Origin: Chitinophaga pendula
Lineage (GTDB): Bacteria; Bacteroidota; Bacteroidia; Chitinophagales; Chitinophagaceae
Direction of reading: 5' to 3'
Length of the DNA stretch: 64,000 bases
Assembly: GCF_020386615.1 (NCBI RefSeq)
Contig: NZ_CP077769.1
Span: 3,968,001 to 4,032,000, forward strand
Numbering within the stretch: the stretch's first letter is position 1; the number at the start of each line of letters is the position of its first letter. A program made the translations under genes and the position numbers. The notes beneath the pieces are model-generated. The model did no database searches. It had not been told where the DNA came from and saw only the letters and a program-made list of their open reading frames with translations. This document shows, one piece after another, positions 8,725-16,351 of the stretch.

Positions 8725-9174
8725 TCAGGCATCCGGGATCTCAGGCTCTACCAGTCTCGTTAATTTATCCAAAGAATCCTGCCAACCCAAATAACACATC
8801 TCTACAGGGATAGCCGCAGGAATACCTTCCTGGGTCACCTTAATTTCAGTACCAGCAATCGTCTTACGCAACGATACCGTAGTGATCATCTCACCTGGCA
8901 AATTAGGATCATCGAAAATATCTGTATACTTCAAAAACTCATTAGGCTTGAGCGCTACATATTTACCGCCGAATGAATGACCATTACCCGTGGTAAAGTT
9001 GGTGAATGACATCTTAAAGGTGCCTCCCACCTTTACCTCCATTTCATGAACCGTACAAAGAAAACCATACGGTGGCAACCACGCAGCAATCGCCAACGCT
9101 TCTGTAAAGGCACGGTATACTTTCTCCGGTGACGTTTTAAGCACTCTGTGCAATGAAACACTATTATTTGACAT
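8725..9174 (-). CDS. SRPBCC (AHSA1/START-like) protein
   Basis: 149 residues with the AHSA1-type layout: N-terminal VYRAFTEALAIAAWLPP, central GGTFKMSFTNF and FGGKYVALKPNEFLKYTD, then EITVTQEG-like EIKVTQEG, and the C-terminal helix GWQDSLDKLTRLVEPE. The fold forms a hydrophobic ligand pocket. Proteins of this type are often of unknown ligand and are frequently paired with an ArsR regulator, but none is seen here. It is a single-gene unit with its own terminator. Confidence 0.85.
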   Translation of the reverse strand: MSNNSVSLHRVLKTSPEKVYRAFTEALAIAAWLPPYGFLCTVHEMEVKVGGTFKMSFTNFTTGNGHSFGGKYVALKPNEFLKYTDIFDDPNLPGEMITTVSLRKTIAGTEIKVTQEGIPAAIPVEMCYLGWQDSLDKLTRLVEPEIPDA

Positions 9175-10261
9175 AACATGAAGTTTAAAATCCTACTCAT
9201 CTGGCTTTTCGGTTCCGCCCGTTTTTGTAGTGGTAACTGCTCCACTGATAGCACAAAGATGGCCGCATTTTTTCACTTCGCAGAGGTTAGATAAGACAAT
9301 CTAAGGGGTCAATTGCGACCATTTGTCCCGGCATCAAAAAAGACACCCATTATCCACTCAACCGACTTAAAGACCATCGGAAAACCAACACCGTCACCAA
9401 TATGAGTCCATCTGCTTACCGCAAGCAATTCAGGACCACCATAGCGTAATAAATAATGGGCACAATTAGGTTGCAGCAGATCATGCACACTTGGGCGAGT
9501 GGTACCTTACAGTAATCCTTTTATCCCAACAAAAGCCATGTTACTTTTCATTAATGCTATTCCCTATTTCGGTCCCGCTGTCGCAAGACGGGTAATAAAA
9601 GTCTGCTACAGGATAAGTAGTAAAGATCCTTTTTTTTGGGATGGCAACTCTCCTAAAATAGCTTCAAACACGGATTACGAGGAGAAAATTCTTTGCAAAA
9701 TGTCCACAATACACGATCTTACAGCCCGAAGTCCTTATGCCTCCTGGCGGCCTGGTACTTTAGTTTAATCAGTTATCTGATTCCCGAATAAAGCATATAC
9801 TATCAAGATTAAGGCCTATGATATCATATAAATTATTATTTTCACCGCTATATATAGAACAAAAAATTAATAGTAATGTCCCTGTTAAGACGAGTGTCGA
9901 TAGGATAGGATTATAAGAACGCCGTTCAAATTAAGTAAGCCAGCTGAAGTAGTCCGAAAGCGGAAAGCAAATAATATATTCTTGCGGTAGACGACGATCA
10001 AAAACATATGCAGATGGTAAGGTATAATACCCGGTACTTATGTAATGATGCCAGCATTTAGTCTAATCCTGTATCGAGAAAACCTTTTGAGCGAACTTTA
10101 GAGGTCATGTTACAAGTAATTTCAACCTGTTAATGTCACAAATTAGATGCAAATAAAGCCCAATATGTCCCTGATAAATACGATGCATAGATAGCAAAAG
10201 TTAACTTATACTGATCTGTCCACGTAAATCATTTAAGAATTCAATTAAATAATAAACTATT
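9175..10261. other. Intergenic region, no supported gene
   Basis: About 1.1 kb of AT-rich DNA between the SRPBCC gene and the divergent ketosynthase operon. A short minus-strand frame just upstream of the SRPBCC gene (ending KTGGTEKPDE before a TAG near 9196) has coding-like composition and could be a gene remnant. An 89-codon plus-strand frame at 9499-9768 has no recognisable features. The promoter of the operon starting at 10262 must lie at the right end, but no consensus element is clear. Confidence 0.5.
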
Positions 10262-11548
10262 ATGCCCATAATAGAGGACCTGCCAACAACACGGGTTGTA
10301 ATAACAGGGATGGGAGTGGTTGCACCCAATGGATGCGGGCTGAATGCATTCGCAGAAGGTATAGCCGCTGGCACTTCCGGTGTGCGGCTCATCCCTCAGT
10401 TGCAAGAATGGAAACAAGGTTGTCAGGTAGCAGGAATGCCCGAGTTTGATGATACTGTACTTACACCTTTTTTCACCGAGAATGCTTTAAGACACCTCAA
10501 CAGCAGCTCTATTAAATATGGCTGTGCTGCCGCGGTCGAAGCCTGGGCAGACGCTGGTTTAACAATCAGTAAGGAAACGATGGATTGGGACACCGGATGC
10601 ATCTTTGGTACCATGGCCAGTGATTTGAACGTTATCCGCGAGCTGATACAACGTATAGAAGCACATGAATACCGTAAGATGGGTACCCGTTTTATTGAGC
10701 AGATCATGTTTAGCGGTACCAGCGCTTACATCGCTGGTTTGCTGGGCGTCGGTAATATGGTGTCTTCCAATTCGTCCGCGTGCTCAACAGGTCTGGAAGC
10801 TATTGTCATGTCTTACAATCGCATAAAACATGGCTATGCCAAAAGGATGGTAGCCGGAAGCAGCGAGTCTGCCAGCCCTTATATGTGGGCTGCTGCTGAT
10901 GCAATGGGCGTGCTGGGTCGTAAATCCAACGATAAGCCAGAAGCGGCATCCCGTCCGATGAGCGCAACAGCATCAGGATTCATTCCAGCTGCCGGCGGGG
11001 GGGCACTGATCCTTGAAGAGCTGGAAACAGCCTTGCAACGCGGCGCCCGTATCTATGCAGAGATCAAAGGTGGTGCCATTACATCCGGCGGTCAAAGGAA
11101 CGGCGGTACCATGACGGCTCCCAATATGCAGGGGGTACAACGCTGCATATCTGATGCTATTACCGCCAGCCAGATAGACCCGAATTCAGTAGACCTTATC
11201 TGCGGACACCTGACATCCACCTTTGCAGATAAAGTGGAGATAGGCAGTTGGGTAGAAGCATTAGGCAGAAAAGGCTCGTCATTTCCATATATCAACTCGC
11301 TGAAGTCAATGACCGGCCACTGTATGGGAGGAGCAGGATCTGTGGAATCCATCGCGGCGATATTACAATTACATCATCAATTTATACACCCGAGCATTAA
11401 CTGCGAAGATCCTCATCCCGAAATAACGGCATTGATCGATCCTTCCCTTATACCTGTAAAAAAACTGGACCACGCGGTCAATACCGTTATGAAAGCCAGT
11501 TTTGGTTTCGGGGACGTTAATTCCTGTATTGTATTTTCTAAATATTAA
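10262..11548 (+). CDS. Beta-ketoacyl-ACP synthase (FabF-like), first of a pair
   Basis: 428 residues, thiolase fold, normal FabF length. It catalyses decarboxylative condensation of malonyl-ACP with an acyl chain. The active site is complete: Cys174 in SSNSSACSTG, His316 in CGHLTSTFAD and His353 in SLKSMTGHCMGGAGS. The first His lies in HLTST instead of the usual HGTST, and this change is shared with its neighbour. It is first in a tight plus-strand operon with an ACP (13 bp downstream), a paralogous ketosynthase and a phosphopantetheinyl transferase. This set, next to an NRPS with an acyl starter domain, suggests it builds or elongates the acyl tail, but no ketoreductase or dehydratase is present in the operon. 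Confidence 0.92.
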   Translation: MPIIEDLPTTRVVITGMGVVAPNGCGLNAFAEGIAAGTSGVRLIPQLQEWKQGCQVAGMPEFDDTVLTPFFTENALRHLNSSSIKYGCAAAVEAWADAGLTISKETMDWDTGCIFGTMASDLNVIRELIQRIEAHEYRKMGTRFIEQIMFSGTSAYIAGLLGVGNMVSSNSSACSTGLEAIVMSYNRIKHGYAKRMVAGSSESASPYMWAAADAMGVLGRKSNDKPEAASRPMSATASGFIPAAGGGALILEELETALQRGARIYAEIKGGAITSGGQRNGGTMTAPNMQGVQRCISDAITASQIDPNSVDLICGHLTSTFADKVEIGSWVEALGRKGSSFPYINSLKSMTGHCMGGAGSVESIAAILQLHHQFIHPSINCEDPHPEITALIDPSLIPVKKLDHAVNTVMKASFGFGDVNSCIVFSKY

Positions 11549-11561
11549 AACATATTTTTCC

Positions 11562-11822
11562 ATGGAACGCAATGAGCTCCTGAATGAGTTCAAAACTCTT
11601 TTACGCCCTTATGTTACAGATAAAGAAGTGCTGGAAGATTTTGATGAACAAACCCACCTGACCAATGATCTTCATATTAATTCAGCACACGTAATAGATG
11701 TCGTACTGGATGTAGAGAACGCATTTGATATTCTGATAGATGACGCGTCTTTCGAAAAAATAACTACCGTAGGTTCGTGTATCGACCTGATCATAGAAAA
11801 AACAGCAGAAAAACTTCAATGA
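11562..11822 (+). CDS. Acyl carrier protein
   Basis: 86 residues from ATG 11562. An in-frame start further upstream would overlap the ketosynthase and is rejected. It is an acidic four-helix carrier protein. The phosphopantetheine site is Ser41 in DLHINSAHVIDVV; the usual DSL motif is here NSA, so the Ser is kept while Asp and Leu are replaced. The stop overlaps the next start as ATGA, which indicates translational coupling with the second ketosynthase. It probably carries the growing acyl chain for the two ketosynthases and may be primed by the transferase encoded at 13093. Confidence 0.9.
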   Translation: MERNELLNEFKTLLRPYVTDKEVLEDFDEQTHLTNDLHINSAHVIDVVLDVENAFDILIDDASFEKITTVGSCIDLIIEKTAEKLQ

Positions 11823-13087
11823 AAAGAGTTGTAATAACCGGAATGGGCGTCATTGCTCCGAACGGTTGCGGGTTGCCTGCGTTCACGCAGGCCATCCGCA
11901 ATGGCAAATCTGGTATCCGGCAGATTCCCCAGCTCGAGGAATGGCATCAGGGATGTCAGGTAGCCGGTATACCAGCATTTGATGACAGTATACTATCGCA
12001 GTATTTTACGGAGAACACTACCCGGGCCTTAAAAAGTACGTCTATTAAATATGGTTGTGTAGCGGCGATAGAGGCGTGGCTGGATGCCGGACTGGTTGTT
12101 GGCAACGAACAACCAGACTGGGATACCGGTTGCATTTTTGGTACCGCCTCCAGTGATCTGGGAGTAGTACGGGAGATGCTGGGCCGGATCGACGCGTTGG
12201 AATACAGGAAACTCGGCTCCCGGTTTACAGAACAGACAATGTTCAGCGGTGTCAGCGCATACGTAGGTGGCCTGCTGGGATTGGGTAACCAGGTATCTTC
12301 TAACTGTTCTGCCTGCTCAACAGGAACAGAAGCTATTCTACTAGGATATGAGCGGATCCGGTTTGGTTATGCCAAACGGATGGTGGTTGGGAGCTGTGAA
12401 GCTTCCAGTCCTCACATATGGGGAACATTTGATGCAATGGGAGTGCTGAACCGTAAATTCAATCATCGCCCTGAGGCCGCCTCACGTCCAATGAGTGCTA
12501 CCGCGGGAGGGTTTATTCCTGCCGGTGGTGGCGGCGCGCTGATCATTGAAGACCTGGATACAGCCCTCCAGAGAGGTGCCAAGATCTATGCAGAAATCAG
12601 CGGCGGGGCCGTTACCTGCGGAGGACAGCGGAATGGCGGCACGATGACCGCTTCCAATATAGCAGGAGTACAGCGTTGTATCGCGGATGCACTTTCCAAC
12701 AGCCACATCACGCCGTCTTCAGTAGACCTGATCTGCGGACACCTGACCTCCACCTTCGCAGATAAACTGGAAGTACGCAACTGGGCAGAGGTATTAAACA
12801 GGAGCGGCAAGGATTTTCCTTATATCAACTCATTGAAGTCTATGATCGGTCACTGTCTGGGGGGAGCCGGCTCCATCGAATCAATCGCAGCCATTCTGCA
12901 ATTACATCATCAGTTCGTTCATCCCAGTATTAACTGTGAAGACCTGCATCCTGAAATAGCTTCCCTTATAGACCCTTCCCGTATACCGGACAAAGAAAAA
13001 CCTTCTGCAGTCAATACGGTGATGAAAGCTAGCTTTGGGTTTGGTGATGTTAATTCCTGTATCGTATTCAACAACTATCAGCAATAG
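11819..13087 (+). CDS. Beta-ketoacyl-ACP synthase (FabF-like), second of a pair
   Basis: 422 residues from ATG 11819, which overlaps the ACP stop (ATGA). It is strongly similar along its whole length to the ketosynthase at 10262, so the pair came from a tandem duplication around the ACP. The catalytic residues are intact: Cys166 in SSNCSACSTG, His308 in CGHLTSTFAD and His345 in SLKSMIGHCLGGAGS. In type II PKS pairs the second subunit (chain-length factor) normally lacks the Cys; this one does not. Either both are active with different substrates or they form a heterodimer. It ends 5 bp before the phosphopantetheinyl transferase gene. Confidence 0.92.
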   Translation: MKRVVITGMGVIAPNGCGLPAFTQAIRNGKSGIRQIPQLEEWHQGCQVAGIPAFDDSILSQYFTENTTRALKSTSIKYGCVAAIEAWLDAGLVVGNEQPDWDTGCIFGTASSDLGVVREMLGRIDALEYRKLGSRFTEQTMFSGVSAYVGGLLGLGNQVSSNCSACSTGTEAILLGYERIRFGYAKRMVVGSCEASSPHIWGTFDAMGVLNRKFNHRPEAASRPMSATAGGFIPAGGGGALIIEDLDTALQRGAKIYAEISGGAVTCGGQRNGGTMTASNIAGVQRCIADALSNSHITPSSVDLICGHLTSTFADKLEVRNWAEVLNRSGKDFPYINSLKSMIGHCLGGAGSIESIAAILQLHHQFVHPSINCEDLHPEIASLIDPSRIPDKEKPSAVNTVMKASFGFGDVNSCIVFNNYQQ

Positions 13088-13092
13088 ATGGC

Positions 13093-13770
13093 ATGTCAAT
13101 AGGGAACGATATTGTTTACTTATCTGACGAGCGAAGTATTGACCGTTACAAGGAAGTTCGCTTCGTACAAAAGGTGCTAACTGCTGAAGAGATTTCCCTG
13201 ATCGCTTCCATAGACGACAAACATACTTTCCTATGGTTCCTGTGGTCGTTAAAAGAAGCTGCTTACAAATATTGTAAGCGATTGCATCCGACATTGCAGT
13301 TTTCTCCATTGAAGTTTTCAGTGGACGGCTTTATTGCTCCGCATCCTTCGCTTTTGTTGCCAAGCGATATGCTGCCCCTGCTACAAGGAAATGGTTTTGA
13401 TACCCTGCCAGTACTGCATGCGAGGGTCCGGACCCCGTTCTCTTTACTGGCCACACGGTCCATTTTCACTAGTGAATATGTATTCAGCGTGGCCTGTAAA
13501 GATGATCACGCATTCGACAATGTAAGCTGGGGCGTTAAAAATATCGCAGGCACAGATCACTTCACACAATCTGCTATGGTCAGGAAATTCCTGTCCGACC
13601 ATATGTTGCAGCAGGGTTCCATTCCCCGGGATGCCACATTCTATTTCTCAAAAAATACGGCCCAATATCCCGAACTCTATATTAACGACAGCAGACACGA
13701 TTCACTTATTTCTTTTACCCATGATCATTCTTTCATAGGGTATGCCATGTTATCGGACACTAATAGCTAA
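13093..13770 (+). CDS. 4'-phosphopantetheinyl transferase
   Basis: 225 residues. It shows the two signature motifs of the superfamily: IGNDIV (Asp6) near the N-terminus and WSLKEAAYK (Glu55, Lys59) near residue 55, both involved in Mg2+ and CoA binding. The C-terminal SFTHDHSFIGYAML is typical of the AcpS/Sfp fold. The enzyme moves phosphopantetheine from CoA to a Ser of carrier proteins. It is last in the ketosynthase-ACP operon and convergent with the NRPS operon, so it may activate the ACP, the eleven-odd NRPS T domains nearby, or both. Its stop overlaps the stop of the convergent nucleotidyltransferase gene by a few bases. Confidence 0.88.
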   Translation: MSIGNDIVYLSDERSIDRYKEVRFVQKVLTAEEISLIASIDDKHTFLWFLWSLKEAAYKYCKRLHPTLQFSPLKFSVDGFIAPHPSLLLPSDMLPLLQGNGFDTLPVLHARVRTPFSLLATRSIFTSEYVFSVACKDDHAFDNVSWGVKNIAGTDHFTQSAMVRKFLSDHMLQQGSIPRDATFYFSKNTAQYPELYINDSRHDSLISFTHDHSFIGYAMLSDTNS

Positions 13771-14699
13771 ACGGCATTTTTCCTGACATCAGCTATCCAT
13801 TCCCGGAAATATCTTTCGGGGTTCTGGCATCCTGCTTCCGGATATTGCGTTATCAACGAGTGGCTAAGCTCGCTAAATAGTTCAATCATGGCCATCAGGC
13901 TTTTCCAGGCGTCTTCTTCTTCATAACGGCCATAAACACCCGGCAATTGCGCTGTGATAAAAGGGGCCGCCCATTGTTCTATATACCTGCCTTTATGCCA
14001 GGTCTCAAATGCTTCTCCTTGTATACTTTTCGTATACATTTCGATGATATACAGCAACTCCTTTTTCATGATATGATCACACTCAAACTTGGCCGTAAAG
14101 AACTCTTTTCGCTGCAATTTGACCGCCATTTGTAAGGCATACTGCCAGAACTGGTTCACAGATTGATGTAATCGCTCGATCTCAAAGGATTTAGCCTTCT
14201 TATAAGCGAATACTTCGCGGGCATATTTCATTTTTGATTCGTGATCGCCTTTGTCTATCAGCGGATAATATCCCCGATGTATCTGATAGGAAAATTCGTT
14301 AAATAACGCCTCCACTTTTCCCCGTACAATACGAGGTATTAACCGGTAAAGCGGTTTATACTTCCTAATAAATGCATAACGTTTTCCCCAGGCAAGATGG
14401 TGCGTGCTGATAAATCCTATATCCAGGCATACGCCATTGGCGAAATATATCTTGGACAGGTTCCTTGTCGCCGGCCAGTGAAAGTAAGACACCGGTTCCG
14501 CTATTTCTGACAACCATTCACTATTGGTCCTGTAGTACGGGGAACGTTTACAAAACACAATAACGTCGATATCGGAATAGGCATCCGGCAGTCTCCCATC
14601 ATTACCATTAGAGCCGGTAATGAGTATAAAATCGATATCCTTATTTCTGACAGCCCACTCCCGTATACTGTTAATGATCTGCTCCTGGTTACTTGCCAT
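13767..14699 (-). CDS. Aminoglycoside 6-adenylyltransferase-like nucleotidyltransferase
   Basis: 310 residues, matching the usual ANT(6)/AadK/AadE length. The nucleotidyltransferase signature is GSNGNDGRLPDAYSDIDVIV (Ser30, Asp43, Asp45), in place of the usual GSRAN...SDYD. The C-terminal half is helical as in the streptomycin adenylyltransferase family (FECDHIMKKELLYIIEMYTK, NPERYFREWIADVRK). Family members transfer AMP to a hydroxyl of streptomycin-type drugs. It is the last gene of the NRPS operon, 3 bp after the hydroxylase gene, so an inferred role is self-protection or tailoring by nucleotidylation of a hydroxyl on the peptide. A true aminoglycoside target is not excluded. Confidence 0.82.
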   Translation of the reverse strand: MASNQEQIINSIREWAVRNKDIDFILITGSNGNDGRLPDAYSDIDVIVFCKRSPYYRTNSEWLSEIAEPVSYFHWPATRNLSKIYFANGVCLDIGFISTHHLAWGKRYAFIRKYKPLYRLIPRIVRGKVEALFNEFSYQIHRGYYPLIDKGDHESKMKYAREVFAYKKAKSFEIERLHQSVNQFWQYALQMAVKLQRKEFFTAKFECDHIMKKELLYIIEMYTKSIQGEAFETWHKGRYIEQWAAPFITAQLPGVYGRYEEEDAWKSLMAMIELFSELSHSLITQYPEAGCQNPERYFREWIADVRKNAV

Positions 14700-14702
14700 A
14701 TC

Positions 14703-16325
14703 TTAATATTTATCTATGATCATTTCCTGTTTTTCGTATAAAAGTTCTTTCTCCCCATACAGACGTTCGGCGACACGCCCCTCGGCTTCGCAATTTTTCA
14801 CCAGTCGATCCGACTGAATAATTGGATTGGAAGCCGCTGTATATTTGACGCTGCTGATAAATTCAACCCAAGGCTCCTGCCCCATAGCGTATACATACAC
14901 TTCTTTGGGGTTAAAGATATTTACCAACGACAACCCTCTTTCACAATCTGAACCGGCCAATCTGCGACTACTATCCTGTTCACGTGTCAGCTTTTTTGTC
15001 ATCAGCGGGCCATAAAGCCATGTCAACGGAGCACCGTCACATTCCATACCCAAGAACATGACATCCACATCTCCGGTCTGTTCATAAATGTGCTGGTACA
15101 AAGCGGGTTCTGATATCCTGGAATCTGCCAGGAACATGAGCTTAAATTGCCCTATCTGCACATGAAAACAAGCTTTTGTTAATATATTCAAATCACTGTG
15201 TTCACCCATAAATGGTAAACCGGTGAGCGTAATATCCCCAAAACTCATCGTCTCCATTTCATCAATGGCAGTCACATTTTTAAATCCTATATGATTAAAC
15301 ATCAGCTTCAGGTCTGGATCCTCCAGTTTACCACTACAGGTGCGCGGTACAATGATGTTTTTTATTTTATGCCGTAATGGTAGTAATGTCTCAAACAAGA
15401 TATGGTCCTGGTGATTGTGTGTGATCAATACATAGTCGATCCTATCAGGCAGATCTACATCCGAAAAATGATCCAAATCAGAATGATATCCATAATAACT
15501 AATCAGCGGATCAATCAGTATACTGACATCTTTGGTTTCTACCAGGATACAAGCATGGCCAAAATATCGCATTCTGATCTTATCTCCTGTATATCTATTA
15601 TAGGCGGGTGGAGCAACGGTAGTAAAAAAGGTATCAAAAAGGGCTTCCTGATGAGAAGTAATATCTAGTTGCTCTTTGATGTATGCCTTTGTCTGCGGTA
15701 CTCTTTTCATTTTTGCCAGCTCGTCTATACCGGGATGATCGAACCGAATAGCCAGCTGCAACACCTTTTCTTCATTTAAACGAGGTGTACTGAGGCAAAA
15801 TGGGCGGTGGTCGTTATCCGTTATCCACAATGCTATACTTTGCATCGTGGTATCATAATATTTACTTTTATATAACAGGGATTCGAAAAACCTAAAACCA
15901 GGATTGTTATTGCGATCATAATATAACTCTACATATCCTTTAAGTAAGGGGGGAACTTTTTTATACAGTTCTTCCAATCCAAACCCTTTCCCTTCTGCCA
16001 ATAGTAGTTTGTCCAACTCCCGGATCGCTTGCGCAAAACCGATGATATGTGCATGTTTTTCATGCGTATTATCCAGCAGGTCTTTTACAGATGTTGTCCT
16101 GTCGCCTTCCAGGTCCATAAAGGGTCCTCCCCGCATTTTTGGATTTAATACGGCTTCCGCATGAAGACCGGGGGCAGAGATATACGATTCCATGATCGTC
16201 ATATGCCTGCCTACAATATTCATAGCAGCAGTAGCTGGAGAGATCAGATGGCTCCAGGCATACCACCGGTCAACTAATGGTTCGAAAACAACATTAGGTT
16301 TCAGATACACTTTTTCTTCATCCAT
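14703..16325 (-). CDS. CmlA-type diiron NRPS beta-hydroxylase (MBL fold)
   Basis: 540 residues from ATG 16325. A longer start at 16373 would be TTG and overlap the NRPS gene. The layout matches CmlA of chloramphenicol biosynthesis: an N-terminal domain of about 240 residues opening with KPNVVFEPLVDRWYAW and SPATAAMNIVGRHMTIMESY, then a metallo-beta-lactamase-fold domain with the metal motif HNHQDH (near residue 303), GEHSDLN and LADSR. In CmlA this domain holds a diiron centre that beta-hydroxylates an amino acid bound to an NRPS carrier domain. Position directly after NRPS-4 supports action in trans on a T-bound residue; the Asp- or Asn-loading modules are the natural candidates (inference). 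The alternative is a plain MBL hydrolase that helps release the chain. Confidence 0.8.
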   Translation of the reverse strand: MDEEKVYLKPNVVFEPLVDRWYAWSHLISPATAAMNIVGRHMTIMESYISAPGLHAEAVLNPKMRGGPFMDLEGDRTTSVKDLLDNTHEKHAHIIGFAQAIRELDKLLLAEGKGFGLEELYKKVPPLLKGYVELYYDRNNNPGFRFFESLLYKSKYYDTTMQSIALWITDNDHRPFCLSTPRLNEEKVLQLAIRFDHPGIDELAKMKRVPQTKAYIKEQLDITSHQEALFDTFFTTVAPPAYNRYTGDKIRMRYFGHACILVETKDVSILIDPLISYYGYHSDLDHFSDVDLPDRIDYVLITHNHQDHILFETLLPLRHKIKNIIVPRTCSGKLEDPDLKLMFNHIGFKNVTAIDEMETMSFGDITLTGLPFMGEHSDLNILTKACFHVQIGQFKLMFLADSRISEPALYQHIYEQTGDVDVMFLGMECDGAPLTWLYGPLMTKKLTREQDSSRRLAGSDCERGLSLVNIFNPKEVYVYAMGQEPWVEFISSVKYTAASNPIIQSDRLVKNCEAEGRVAERLYGEKELLYEKQEMIIDKY

Positions 16326-16351
16326 GTAATGACAGTTTTTTAAACACTTTA

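Noticed and set aside
9499..9768. 89-codon plus-strand ORF
   Set aside because: No recognisable motif, no ribosome-binding site, and it lies alone in an AT-rich intergenic stretch. Probably chance.
13760..13775. Overlap of the convergent stop codons of the PPTase and nucleotidyltransferase genes
   Set aside because: Short convergent overlaps are common. No shared terminator or special structure was seen here.
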